64,000 bases of DNA from Heritiera littoralis (GCA_031772115.1 JAPDPK010000112.1:1302001-1366000); one strand, 5' to 3'; positions 46,978-59,195 are shown, counted from the first letter of the stretch. The notes: generated by a model not told the origin, from the sequence alone. Translations and numbers: made by a program.

Positions 46978-48452
46978 TGTAACAACCGTGAATTTCGTGC
47001 TCTTGGTAAATAAATTAATGTGTAAATAGAAGCAATGAGAATTTAATTTGGATTATGAGAATTATAAAGTGATGAATTATGTATGAAAACTATTGGAATG
47101 ATGATAAATTAGACTTGTGAGAATTATGAGGATTAAGGATTATGAAAATTTAGAATTTTGAGAATTATGAGAATTGACAATAATAAGACTTAAGTGAGAG
47201 AATTATGAAAATTATTCTTAGAAAATAATTCATTTGAATTATTTAGGATTATGAGAATTAAGTGTATAAAGTTGATTGGTCATTTTAAGAATTATGATTT
47301 AGCAAAGATTAAAATTAAAATTAAAATTAGGAATGAAGGATGAAAGGTTTAAAGGATTTGATTTTCTGCTTGAATACCTTGCAAAAAATTTCATGATCAA
47401 TCAAGTATTGTTTTGGTTATAACTCTTGATTAGAGAATGCAAGTAATACACCGTCAAAATTATTGGAAAGCTAACTTAAATATCCTTCTATCCATATAGG
47501 GCTAATATTTTAATTTATAGTGAATTCTTGAAGTTGCACCATGTGCAGGAATTTCACAAAGCGAGCAATTGGTAAAGAGTCGGGTGTAAATTTTGATAGG
47601 GAACTCAAATTGAAGTGATTTCAACTCTGTTGGAAAAGTAACTTAAATACCTTTTCACAAAATGTAAGCCTCATAGTTTAATTCATTATGGATCAATACC
47701 AATAAATTTCTAACTCCACATCACATTTAGAAATCTCAAAAATAAGCAATCGGTAAAGAGTCGAGCATAATTTTTGAAAGGGAACACCGAATGAAGTGAT
47801 CCAAATTGCGTTAAAAAATTAACTCGAATACCTTTCCAACCATATTTGGCATATATTTTAAGTCATTTTGGATTGATCTCAGTGAATTTTACAAGTGCAG
47901 TAAAATAATTAGAAAAGTGAGTTGAAGTTATGAAAAATAAATTGATGATTTTCATGGACCTAAATTGGTGAATCAATAGATTAATTAAGTGAATCAAAGT
48001 ATTTTAAGAGATTATATGGGACCAATTTAATTAAATTAGTAATTAATAAATATTAATTTAATTTAAATAAATAGTGAGGAGTTATGAAAGTTGGGCCATA
48101 GTGTGATAAAATTTAATTTGTAAGGGCATGGGTGCTAAGCAAGAAATTCTAGCAGGCCAAAGGAGAAATAGGAAGGAAATATGGGGAATTAGACATTACA
48201 GGGTTATGCATTTAAAACTAAAATGGAGTCTTCACTAAAAGGGAGAAATGGGTGTGAGATAGGGTGTGAGAAGAAGAAAACATGGTGTATTTAGTAACTC
48301 TTGAATTTTATTTGATTACTTGCTTTTTTGTTTGTATGAACACGTGTCGTAACTTTGTGTTTAGTGACATTTTTTTAGGTCACTTTCGTAATTTATCTTG
48401 ACTTTATTTGATGAGTTAATTGGCTACCAGCTAGTTTGTACATTTGCTTAGA
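46978..48452 (+). repeat. Plus-strand gypsy LTR fragment
   Basis: It starts TGTAACAACCGTGAATTTCG, a standard plant gypsy LTR opening, and goes on as A/T-rich, repeat-like sequence with the recurring phrase 'ggtaaagagtcg' (about 47570 and 47752). A hAT-like element cuts it near 48453. No matching downstream LTR is seen, so it is a fragment. Confidence 0.55.
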
Positions 48453-48893
48453 GGTTGGTGTAGGAGTGTAATCGAATGGAGCCGAGTTGATATAGTAGGG
48501 TGCTCAAGCTCAAGCTAGATTTAAAAACTCGCTACTCGGACTCGAGCTTAATTGAGTCTTAATTTTTAAGCTTGAGTTCAACTCGAGATCAAAATGAAGT
48601 TACTCAAGTTCGCTCGATTAAGCTTGATTATCCAAGCTTGATTTTCATGCTTGAACTTTAGCTCGAATTTATTTTTATATATAAAAAAATTGTATCTCAA
48701 ATAAATATAACAAAATATAGATTTTTTAAATAATAATAATAGTAACAACAATAATACAACAACAATAATGAAAACCAAAGCCTCTATGAAAGGAAGACAA
48801 AAGGAAAATAAGAATTGGAGCTAGTGAGTTAAATAAAGTCGATGCCATAAGGGCAAATAAATCACAAATAACTTTTTAAAGAACTTGAATTTG

Positions 48894-48995
48894 TCATGGT
48901 CGGTAAATTTTGATGGTTTCTTTCACTTGAATCCGACATAATGGACACCAGGAACCCGCAAATGGGCATCTACAACAAAGCACATGGCCATAAGG
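48894..48995 (-). pseudogene. Captured last exon of a RING-finger gene
   Basis: Directly after an intron-like end (ATATAG, 48996-49001) the minus strand is open for 33 codons to TGA at 48894-48896. It encodes PYGHVLCCRCPFAGSWCPLC, the second half of a RING-HC finger: His, CX2C and the final CX2C are kept, while the Cys expected before Gly-His is Tyr. A basic tail follows. The first half of the RING is not present nearby, so this is a gene fragment carried inside the hAT-like element. Confidence 0.6.
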
Positions 48996-49569
48996 CTATA
49001 TTCATATTAAAGGATATATATTCATATAAGGTATGAATGAAAAGTTTACAGAGTCAGACTAATTTGTTGCTTGAAACATGGTGAATATTTTGAGAATTGT
49101 GTATGAAAAGAAACAAAAAAGCAAACTCAAGAATTTCTCACATTTTGTCTTGAGAAGACAGATTGATCCAAAGATAAAGACCCTTGAGGACACCTTTTCC
49201 AATAGGCATTTAAGAGTGGATTATCCTCTTCCAGCCGTCATTGACTACTCAAAACAAGGAAAACAAAACCCGAAGATAGAAAAATCATTGAAAACCCAAA
49301 AATAGGATCTGATCTGTAGTGCAGATTTTAAATTATTCAATGATTCAAATAAGAAAAGTTTTGCATGTACATCGCCAGTGTGAAATGTACCCTTATGCCC
49401 TGCAAAATCTTGATGGGTGATACCTTGAAATCCAAAACAACTCCAGAATGTATCTACTCAATAAACCTTTCAAGCTTTAAGGATCTAGAATGTATCATCT
49501 TTTATAAAAATAATGAAATAGAATTACACTTGTAGCATGTATGAAGTTGTTGCGAGGCATGGCAAGAAG

Positions 49570-49800
49570 CGTTGGATCTACTACAAGAATGACTATAAGC
49601 GTTGGATCTACTGCAGGGTTTGGCTAAAGGTGGCGAATCTAAATCGAGCGATGGCTGTGATCACCGGATCCATTGCATGGGTGGGCTAGGAGTGCTGGAT
49701 TTATTACGATAAGGGATAAGGGTGCCAGATCTCTTGCGATAGGCATTAAGAGTGCTAGATCTACTCAAGAGGCTAGGTGCGCCAGACTGTTACAGGGACG
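49570..49800. repeat. Degenerate ~30-bp minisatellite
   Basis: About seven imperfect units begin with GCGTTGGATCTACT, GTGCTGGATTTATT, GTGCCAGATCTCTT, GTGCTAGATCTACT and similar. Units are mostly near 30 bases. It is far more GC-rich than its surroundings and lies within the hAT-like element. Confidence 0.65.
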
Positions 49801-50237
49801 TCGTTCACAAATAGTGTCTAATGGGCTGAAAGGCTGGTGCGAGGGTGTCAGAGCTTAGGGGTATGCCGGACATGGGCTAACGGCGCCGCACTTGTTTCAG
49901 ATGCTAGGTGTAGTGGTTTTGGGTCGGTGGAATAGGGAAGACACGAAGAGAATGTGAAATGGATAAGGATTTTGGGTTTCTAAAGGTTAAGAGAGTAAGG
50001 GCAAATATGACATTTTACACTAAAATAATAAAATATATATTAAAGTATTAAAAGCTCTAATAAGTTCGCTAGCTACTCCAACTCGATATTTTGGTACTTG
50101 AACTCGGCTTGTTCGACAGCTTAATTAGCTTGAGCTCGAACTGGGCTCGATAAAAATAGAGTCGAGTTTGAGTTTTTTTTAGTCAAATTCAAATAATTTA
50201 TGAGTATCAATATATCATTTACACCCTTTGATTAATG

Positions 50238-51074
50238 TTTTCAGATTGGTTACTTTTTCTTTTCAATTTTTTTAGCCTTCATCATTACCTAGTTAATAAT
50301 AGTTTGATTGATTGGAAATGCTATATTACTTTTATCTCTTGTGTAGTACATATGTTACGTGTATAATGTCATTGGTAGATTATGTGTTTGCAATGAGGTG
50401 TATTAGTTGCATGACTTAATAAATTATATATGTATTCAGGGATTGGCAAGAGCATAATATTTGTGAATTTTAAATTTTTTACTTATTTCTAAATATATTT
50501 TTAAATATTTTTACATATATTTTTTAAAATATTTTTAAGTATTGTTTACATATTTTTTAATATTTTGTAAATATTTTTACATATTTTAAATAATTAAAAA
50601 TAATTTTTAAAATATGTTACCTATTTTTATATATTTTTAAATATTTTCAACTTTTTTAGATACTTCTAAATATTTTACATATTTTAGATATTTCTTCATA
50701 TTTTTAAATATTTTTAAACAATTTTTAAATATTTTGATTATTTTTATATATTTTTAAATATTTTTAGATATTTTAAATATTTTTACATATTTTAAAATAT
50801 TCTTTTAAATATTTTTACATATTTTTAATTTTTTTGAAATATTTTGAAATATTTTTACATTTTTAAAATATTTTAAATATTTATTAAATATTTTTAATTA
50901 TTTTTAAATATTTTTTAAAGAAAAAGCGATAAGGTTGACATGGCACTTAATGACATGGCAATTAGTGCCATGTATCAAAATTTGATTGGATGATCTCTAC
51001 CACGTCAGCGTTTGTCTAACGCATTAACCTTAGGTATTCAAGTGTGCAACAAAAGTAAAGTTCAATTAACAAAG
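50238..51074. repeat. A/T-rich periodic repeat and flanking DNA
   Basis: From about 50450 to 50935 the sequence is built from variants of TTTTTAAATATTTTTACATA with loose 10-20 base periodicity. Next, 'gacatggcacttaat' and 'gacatggcaattagt' form a short tandem pair (50937-50968). No gene is seen. Confidence 0.65.
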
Positions 51075-51527
51075 TGTCACACCCCGATTTCTGAAAATCA
51101 GGATTGAGTTTTTCTATTTTCACACAAGTGGTTAGGCGGTACCCAATGTCCTCATTCTGACTTTATGCTAGAATAGCTAATGCAATATTTATTTATTTAC
51201 ATAGGTCCCAGTACACATAATCAGAGCACGCATTTATTTTTCTATACAAATACTTTATAATTAATACGATGACATACTTACAAATCTCTTCAATTTACTG
51301 TTTACGTCCCTTTACGTATTTAAGTACTGTATAGTAAATGTCTTAATACTACACCTGCAAGGTACAATAATGGAATCCCCGTAGGCATCTTATCATAATA
51401 TTCTTTCATCAAACGACTATTTCTGTAGATAAATCTGAAAGGTAGAGAAGGTGGTGAGCTTTGGGGAAAGCCCAGTAAGAAACATACATAAAATAATTGA
51501 TATCATGCAACTATATGCAAGTATCAT
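51075..51527 (-). repeat. LTR C, left part
   Basis: It starts TGTCACACCCCG, which on the minus strand is a gypsy LTR end (CGGGGTGTGACA). It contains GGTGAGCTTTGGGGAAAGCC (about 51452-51471). It is cut at 51527 by a solo LTR whose TSD 'atcat' is at 51523-51527, and continues at 55193. Confidence 0.7.
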
Positions 51528-54500
51528 TGTAACGACCCTTTATACCGAAAATACAAAGCTAATTTTTTTTTCTTTATTCACTTACTTGGTTGGGCTGTAC
51601 GTAGTGTCACTAATCAATTCTTAAGCTAATTTTATATTAGCTAAGTCAATATCCTTTAATCTTAGGTCTCAGTCAAATTTTCTCACTAAGCATTCATTTA
51701 CACTTTTAAATCATTCTACTTCATTAAATATATCTCTATCCAAGTTGCATGCATTATTATAAAAACCCTAAATATATCCTACACTTCCTTCAATTACATC
51801 CCCATATTATAAAAGTACTGAATATAAAAGTCTGAATATAAAGGAGAATACTGTACATCACATACTTTTAAGGGTGATACAAAAGCCTCGAAGAACTTGC
51901 TTAAACCCCGCGTATAAAGCACCTACTGCAAATAATCTGGAAGGTTGAGAGGGGGGGGGGGTGAGCTTTTTGGAAAGCCCAATAAGAAATACATATAAGA
52001 AACAGATACCGAATTTCTATATGCAACTTTCTAAAACATTTATTAAAACTTGAATACCGTATTTCATACCATTCGGAAATCAAATCATGCTTATGCAATG
52101 CATCAGAAAGCATTTCATTTAAACCGAAACATAAACAACTGAATTTTGAACATATTTCAAAATATACATGCTTATCACATTTAGTTTCAATACGAATTGT
52201 CAAATCAAATTCTTATCAGTTTCAGAATCCAAATATCATTCATTCAAAACTCATATACGAAGACAAGCACGAAAAATCATATGCATACTAAGCTGGAGAC
52301 ATGTTAGCGACTAATAATTAATCATGCAGTTCAAATTGACATATGGCCATAGTCTAGAGGGGGTCCACAGTGAACACTGATCAGGTGTCAATTGTGCCTG
52401 CTGTGGACTGGATCAAGGTCACAGCTATAGAAACTCTACTATAGACTGGATCACGATCATACAGTAGCCCAAAACATTACCTACTGTGGACTGGATCAGG
52501 GTCACATAGTAGTCCAAAACATTACTGCCGTGATTGTTAGTCATGTCTCAACACATTTCCATACATATAGTTCCTACTGCGGACTGATTCAAGGCCACAC
52601 ACAGTAGTCCGAATACAAATACCTACTGCAGGCAAAATCAAGATCACGCACAATAGTTTCAAAACAATACCATATATTTTTGAAATTCAAAAAAGTATTT
52701 TCGTGCTTTAGGAAAATTCATAACAAAAGTCAAACATTTCTTTCAAAACATATAAACTATACATACTCATAGTATCTTCAAAACAATAACATAAGTTAAA
52801 ATTTCTTGAGATAAATATCACGGTTGAAAGCCTTATAAACAATTCAAAGTCGTAAGATTTAACCGTTTTCAAAATAAATCTTCTGGATAAATGGTTATTT
52901 TCAAATGATTGCTTAAGTTAAGCTTAAATCATAAAAACCATTATTTTCATAAAAATCCGGCAGCATAACGACTTATATTTTCTTAAAAACCCTGTAGGAA
53001 AATACAGTTTATATATCCACAAGGCAGTTGATTTTAAATTGATTTCAATATCCCCTACGTTCTTATATATATCTCTTACCTTACGCACTTAGCAAATATC
53101 TTCTTCAAATTTTCGAATCATAGCTCAAGCTTCTAGCTACTCCAAGTCACTACAAACAAAATCAACATTGTCTCAAAACAATTCTTAATCATGTTTAATC
53201 ATCTAACAAAATCATCTATTTTAGAACGACAATTTAGTTAGCTTCACTTTTACGTCGAAACTAATCTTTCATTATCATATCATTAATATATACTACATTT
53301 ACCATCATCATTATATTTTCTTAATTATGTGTGTAAGCACCTAGAGATATGTATACACATAAGCTTTAAATTTAACACTATAAAAACCTTACCATTTGAA
53401 CCACTTCCAAGGAGGCCAAAAACCACTTTCAAAATACTTGCTTTTCCATTTTCATTATCCACTATTTTTCAACTTTAAAACAGCCCCCGTACAGCCTTGT
53501 TCTTTGGCCTAAAACCTCTCAACACAACCCTCAAGTGTTTAATTTTGGAGCACCAAAGTTTAGCCTTGGCTACCTTGGACAACCCCTGCTCTAAGTTCTT
53601 TCTCCATGTCGAGCTATCCCTACCTTCAACCTTCAAGATACCCAAAAATCCAGCCTCTATTTACTTGTTTTTAGACCCTTAAAACAGCTGGCTTCTCCTT
53701 CTTTTACCTTGCATTTCCAGCTTTTAAATACCACCAAGAAGCTGTTGTTTCTCTTCTGTTTTCAAACCACAAATGCACAGCTTAAAACCCCAAGCTTCAG
53801 CTTACAACAACACCTCAAGCCAGCTGAGAATTTGCCTTTACCACCACCAAAATGCCGAGCTTCAACAACACCACTACCTCCTTTATTTGCAAGCCTTGCT
53901 TCACCATCATTTAGCCAAATGCACACCATTTGTTCAGCCACAATGGCCAACCGTTTCAAAACTGAAAACGTGTTGTAACCCTCTCATTTTTCAGCCTTAT
54001 ATCTCTCTTTTTTCCTTCCTTGGTCAGATGTGAATAAAGGCCCTGATTTTGCCCTTCATGCAGCCTGATATTTCCACCTTATTCTCACCTTCAGAAGCCA
54101 CTATTTACGCCACCTGAAACCTCCTTCGAACAGCCATAGCTTAGCCCTTGTCGAGCTTACGTTTTGAACCTAAAGAAACTCCCGAAATCCCATGCTTTGG
54201 CCTCTGTTTTAAGCTTTCAGGATCATCCAAACAGTAACCTAAATGACCCATCGTTTTCAACCCCTTTTTCCACATTTTTGCCTTTCGTTTCCCTCTCTTT
54301 CCTTCAATCTCTTTTATGCCCTCATCTATCTCTAGCTCTCTCGATCTCCCTCTTCTTCACTCATTTTCGATTCCATTTCTTTGCAGAGAAAGAGCATCTT
54401 CTCCCTCGTGACCCATCTTTTCACTGAACTAGCTTCAGTTTTCTTTCCTCATCGGGTATTTCTTCTTTAGGCAGTGATGATGGCCGCATCTCTTTCCTCT

Positions 54501-55192
54501 ATCGGTTGACTTCCGTTTCTGCTCCATATATCATTTTCCATTTCACTGCTGCAAAGGAGAAATGGAGATGGCCATTGCTGTGAAGGAACCTACACGCAAG
54601 CTGTGTGGGTAAGTTGCTGTAGAAATAAAGGCCGAAGGAAGGTAATTTACTGCTTCCTTGTTTGTGTGGAGGAGAGACACGGGGAAGGTGAGGTTGGCGA
54701 GAACAATGGTGATGGAGTGCAGCGGAAAGAGTGAAGCAGTAAGGCAAATCACGAGAGAGAAAAATGAAATGGGGGAGAGGGATGATGAGTGATGATGATG
54801 GATAGTGATAGTGAGGATGTAAGTGACTAGCAGAGAGAGTATTAGTGGGATTTAAGTGGCTGTCAAAGCTTCTTTAAGAAGCCACACGTATATGAATCTA
54901 TATTTTATTCATTTGGCTATTATTTTTTTCTTTTGTTTAATTTAAGTCCTACATTGATATTTTTGCTAATTATATTCTAACTCATTTTAAATTTATTTAC
55001 TACATGTTCTTGACATTTACATACTTTCTATATTAATTAATTTAATTGAGTAGAATTATATATTTACATTCATATATTAATATGTAAATGACATGAATGT
55101 GTATATATATATATATATTATATGAACACTTAATTTATTCAATCTTATACATTCATTTATAAATTCTATAAAGTAATTTGGAGGTCTTCACA
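51528..55192 (-). repeat. Solo LTR D (3.7 kb)
   Basis: It runs TGTAACGACCC to GGTCTTCACA in plus orientation and is flanked by a perfect 5-bp TSD 'atcat' (51523-51527 and 55193-55197). No second LTR, primer site or polypurine tract lies next to it, so it is a solo LTR left after recombination. It holds a shared LTR module (about 52344-52395), a tandem array (52380-52650) and a less A/T-rich part (about 53400-54750) whose ORFs differ in frame and show no domains. Confidence 0.82.
52380..52650. repeat. ~45-60-bp tandem repeat in solo LTR
   Basis: Units centre on CTACTGTGGACTGGATCA, then GTCACA, then AGTAGTCCAAAACATTAC. About five imperfect copies occur. Confidence 0.75.
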
Positions 55193-56103
55193 ATCATTAT
55201 AAAAATGATGCCAAAGATGCTAAAGTCAGTGTTGAAAAACAATATCGAAGCCGGAAATTCATTTAAACTTATTTGGTCACAGAGTTTAGTAAACACTCGG
55301 AACTACTTTTTATTAAATTGTAAAATAATCATTTTCTGTAACAATATAGCAATTAGAAAATGTATTTAACAAAACACCAAAATCAAAAAATATATTAAAG
55401 TCTAGGAGTGCTTGGATGTAAGTTAGCCAAGGATTTACCACCCTAGTATAAATTAAACAATGGAGACTAGGCTTCACCCAATAGACTCATGCTATGGACA
55501 TATGGCCAATAATCCAAGGAGCCACAACGTATATACTAGCCAGGTAATACCTGTGGGAGCTAGAAAACTGGGCTAGAGTTAGCAACAATAGGAACGAAAC
55601 AGAAAGCATGTACTTATAGGTAGCTACGGTGCCAACAATCTCCGCGTATTTACTTGATTCCTAAGAGAAAAGCAAAACAGTTCTACAAGCTTTCAAAACC
55701 AAATAGAGTAATATAAATGCATATTTTATTTTCAAAGGCTAGGAATGTTTGGATCTACGTTAGCTAGGGATTTACCACCCCTAAAGTCAAAATATAAGCT
55801 TTGGGAATCACATTTCATTTCAAAACATATTATTCGTAAAATAAAACATTTCATTCAATATATTCAGATAAATCCAAATAATTCGAAACATTATTTCAAC
55901 CTGACATTCAAAACAATAAATAATGCATTTCATAAACTAAAATACATATGATAGCATCGAACAGATTTTGAAATAATCAAATATTGATCATCAGTTTCAA
56001 ATATTAATCAATTAAAACTCATGAGATTATGCATATTCAAAACTGAAATGTACGCAAAACTATGCTTTATGCATAAATCAAATAACAGAATATATGATTT
56101 TAT
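55193..56103 (-). repeat. LTR C, right part, joined to pol
   Basis: This continues LTR C after the solo LTR. It contains a conserved LTR phrase 'ggagactaggcttcaccc' (about 55460-55477) and two similar 44-base blocks ('taggagtgcttggatgtaag' at 55403 and 'taggaatgtttggatctacg' at 55740). It passes directly into a truncated integrase at about 56103 with no polypurine tract, so a deletion junction is likely. Confidence 0.6.
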
Positions 56104-56693
56104 TCACCTTTAAGTCTTTGACAAATCAACTTAACATCCTCAGAGGCTTGCTCGACTAGATCTGGAGCCAACAACTTATGCTCGCCCACTTCTTCCCACC
56201 CAATCGAAGATCGACACCTTCTACCATATAAAGCTTCATATGGTGCCATCTCGATACTTGCATGATAACTATTATTATAAGCAAACTCAGCCAATGGCAG
56301 ATGTTCATCCCATGAGCCTTTAAAATCCAAAGCACATGCTCTCAACATATCCTCGAGCATCTGAATGGTGTGCTCGGATTGACCATCAGTTTGCGGATGA
56401 AAAGCTGTGCTAAAATTCAACTGAGATCCCATGGCTTCTTGAAAATGTTCCCAAAAACAAGAAGTAAACCTGGAATCTCTATCAAACGTAATGCTCATTG
56501 GAACTTCGTGTAGTCTGACAACTTCTTTCACATATAATTTTGCTAAAGTGCTAAGTGTATCTGTCGACTTCATAGGTAGAAAGTGAGCTGACTTAGTTAG
56601 CCTATCTACCATCACCCAGATACCATCATGATTCCTCTCGATCCGTGGTAGTCCCATAATGAAATCCATTGTAATGTGTTCCCACTTCCACAT
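56104..56693 (-). pseudogene. Tekay-like chromovirus integrase core
   Basis: 197 codons, open. The catalytic triad is visible: Asp in ITMDFIMGLPR, Asp in ITFDRDSRF, Glu in QSEHTIQMLEDMLR. It ends early at about 56104, missing the rest of the C-terminal domain and chromodomain. This is the same lineage as the plus-strand remnant at 37151-38975. Confidence 0.88.
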
Positions 56694-56747
56694 AGGTATA
56701 GGTAGAGGATGTCACAATTATGCTGGTCTTTCGTGCTCTACCTTAAC

Positions 56748-57002
56748 CTACTGACATGTGATACAATTCACCACAAACTCAGCTATGTCTCTCTTCATGC
56801 TAGTCCACCAATACACCTTGCGAAGATTATGATACATCTTCGTATTTTTCGGATGCAACGTGTATCTAGTGGCATGTGCTTCTGTCAAAATCAGCTTCTT
56901 CAACTCCTTATTATTAGGAACACATATATGGTTATTAAACCTCAAAATTCCATCATTACCAATATTAAACTCCGAGGGCATACCTAACTGAAATCCATTC
57001 AT
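56748..57002 (-). pseudogene. Tekay-like integrase zinc-binding domain
   Basis: An HHCC motif is seen: His in EAHAT, His in YTLHP, then CITCQ at the end. It precedes the integrase core with a small frame break between them (56694-56747). Confidence 0.85.
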
Positions 57003-57014
57003 AGCCTCTATACA

Positions 57015-57586
57015 CTAATCATCTACCCTCTGAGCAAGTCGAATTCTATCCATTAACTCCGGCTCGATCATCAAACAGGCTGTCATCCCAAATTGCTTAA
57101 GATGTGTAACATTCAAACTGAGGCTTGCAAACTGCTCTAGCAGCTCATATTCTCTTACCATCATATAAGCCACTATCCCTACATGCTTTCGACTCAGAGC
57201 ATCCGCCACCACATTGGCCTTTCCCGGGTGGTATAAGATTTCACAATCATAATCCTTTAGAAGCTTGAGCCATCTCCTTTGTCTTGTGTTTAATTCTCTT
57301 TGAGAGAACAGGTACTTCAGACTCTTATGATCAGTAAAAATCTGAAATTTCTCACCATACAAGTAATGCCTCCATATCTTTAAAGCAAATACTAATGCAG
57401 CTAACTCCAAGTCATGAGTTGGGTAGTTCTTCTCATGGTCCTTTAATTGTCAAGAACCATATGCAACTACCTTACCATGCTGCATTAGTACACATCCTAA
57501 ACCTTGCCCTGAGGCATCATTATACACCGAAAAGCCACCAGAACCACTAGGAATGGTGAGAATAGGTGCAGTCGTCAGCCTGCGCT
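57015..57586 (-). pseudogene. Tekay-like RNase H
   Basis: FTDHKSLKYLFSQ and ADALSRK mark the RNase H end in the open part (57015-57410). The N-terminal half (57411-57586), including the VYNDASGQGLG-type segment, is in broken frame: a stop appears near 57448 and a shift near 57590. Confidence 0.82.
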
Positions 57587-58498
57587 TCAACTCTTGAAAC
57601 TACGCTCGCAAGCATCATTGCATTCGAACTTCACCTCTTTGCACGTTAAACGCATCAAGGGAGCAACTAACTTCGAGAAACCCTCTACAAATCTTCGATA
57701 GTAGCCAGCTAGACCCAAGAAACTCCTTATTTTTGTAACTGTTTTTGGTCTCTCCCATTGAATCACCGCTTCAATCTTCGATGGATCGACCGAAACTCCA
57801 TCTTTAATGATTATATGACCCAAAAAGGAGATTTGATCTAGCCAAAAATCACACTTACTTAGCTTGGCATACAATCCTCCATCTCTGAGGGTTTGCAGGA
57901 CTGTCCGCAAGTGCTGCTTATGCTCTTCCCGGGATCTTGAATACACCAATATGTCATCGATAAAAGCAATGACAAACTGGTCCAAATATTGTTTGAACAT
58001 ATCATTCATCAAGTTCATGAATGCTGCAGATGCATTGGTTAGGCCAAATGACATTACTAAAAATTCATAATGGCCATACCGTGTCCTGAATGCAGTCTTA
58101 GGGGTATCTTCACTCCGGATCTTCTATTGATGATATCCCGACCTCAAGTCTATCTTGGAAAACACTTGTGCATCCTTAAGCAGATCAAAAAGATCGTCAA
58201 TCTTGGGAAAAGGGTACTTGTTCTTAATTGTCACTTTATTTAACCATCGGTAGTCTATGCACAGCCTCATGCTGCCATCTTTCTTCCGGACAAACAGTGC
58301 AGGAGCACCCCAAAGGGATACGCTGGGTCGTATGAACCCCTTATGTAGTAACTCCTGAAGCTGCTTCTTCAATTCCTCCAATTCCACCAAAGCCATTTGA
58401 TAGGGTGATCTCGAAATGGGCTCAGTCCCTGGCACCAAATCGATTGTAAATTTGATTTCCTTATCTGGAGGAAGTCTTGGAAGATCATCTGGAAACAC
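57587..58498 (-). pseudogene. Tekay-like reverse transcriptase
   Basis: Two open parts (58124-58498 and 57587-58054) with RT motifs: ALFVRKKDGSMRLCIDYRWL, FSKIDLRSGYHQ, and the catalytic FIDDILVYSRS (about 57930-57965), then FLGHIIIKDGVSV. They are separated by a stop at about 58124 after YHQ. Confidence 0.9.
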
Positions 58499-59190
58499 TT
58501 CGGGAAAATCTTTTACTACTAAAATTTCATGTAGTCCGGGACGTTTCTAATCTACGTCGTCAACATATGCTATAAATCCTTCACATAGAAATACATACTT
58601 TCTATCAATTCATTTACAATCAAGTCAAGTAAGCAATTATACTTTTGCATTAACCATTAGCAAAATTTACAACATAGCTAACGGGAGAAGAGAAGATCAC
58701 ATTCTTGTCATAACAATCTAGTATCACATGATTCTTAGCTAACTAATCCATACCCAAAATAACATCAAATCCATACATATTTAGTAGGATTAGGTCAGCT
58801 AGGCTCAGGCTCAATAGGCATTCTCATAGCAATCATGGGTGAAATAAACGAATGTGTAGAACCTGGATCAAACAATGCAGTGACACTTATATCAAACATA
58901 TAAATCTTACCCTTAATCACTTTGGACGAGGCATCGGCAGACTCTTCATCGATGGCAAACACTCATCCTTGAGTCACAGCTTTCTTTCCTTTTTCTGCAG
59001 TAGTGGCCTTAGGCAATGGTTGAGGGGTCTTTTCTGATTCCTCGGACACCCTCTGATTCCTCTTGGGACAATCTCTAATCATATGTCCCTACTCGCCACA
59101 CCAAAAACAGGCGCCACTCGCTAATCGGCAAAGAAAGCTGCGATCCATGAAACTTCCTGCATTGCTCACATCTTTGCATTATACTCTTCG
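58499..59190 (-). pseudogene. Tekay-like gag end and protease region (decayed)
   Basis: Read on the minus strand, the right part encodes a zinc knuckle CFWCGE-stop-GHMIRDCP (about 59060-59108, with a TAG inside) and an upstream CX2C piece (CEQCRKFHG). The protease region (58700-58960) has several stops. The upstream gag is cut by the Athila element at 59196. Confidence 0.7.
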
Positions 59191-59195
59191 ATGAG

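Larger units (their letters stand above)
48461..50229. mobile_element. hAT-like non-autonomous DNA transposon (decayed)
   Basis: The left end TAGGAGTGTAATCG and the reverse complement of the right end AAAGGGTGTAAATG form short imperfect terminal inverted repeats. Both subterminal regions are rich in CTCGAGCT / GAGCTCGA phrases in opposite order, typical of plant hAT elements. Flanks GGTTGGTG (48453-48460) and GATTAATG (50230-50237) agree at 5 of 8 bases, and all three differences are G to A, fitting a decayed 8-bp TSD. No transposase is present; instead there is a RING-gene fragment and a minisatellite. Confidence 0.6.

Noticed and set aside
53497..54752. Cluster of ORFs on both strands in the solo LTR
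   Set aside because: They overlap in several frames, have no domains, and fall within an LTR leader of mixed composition.
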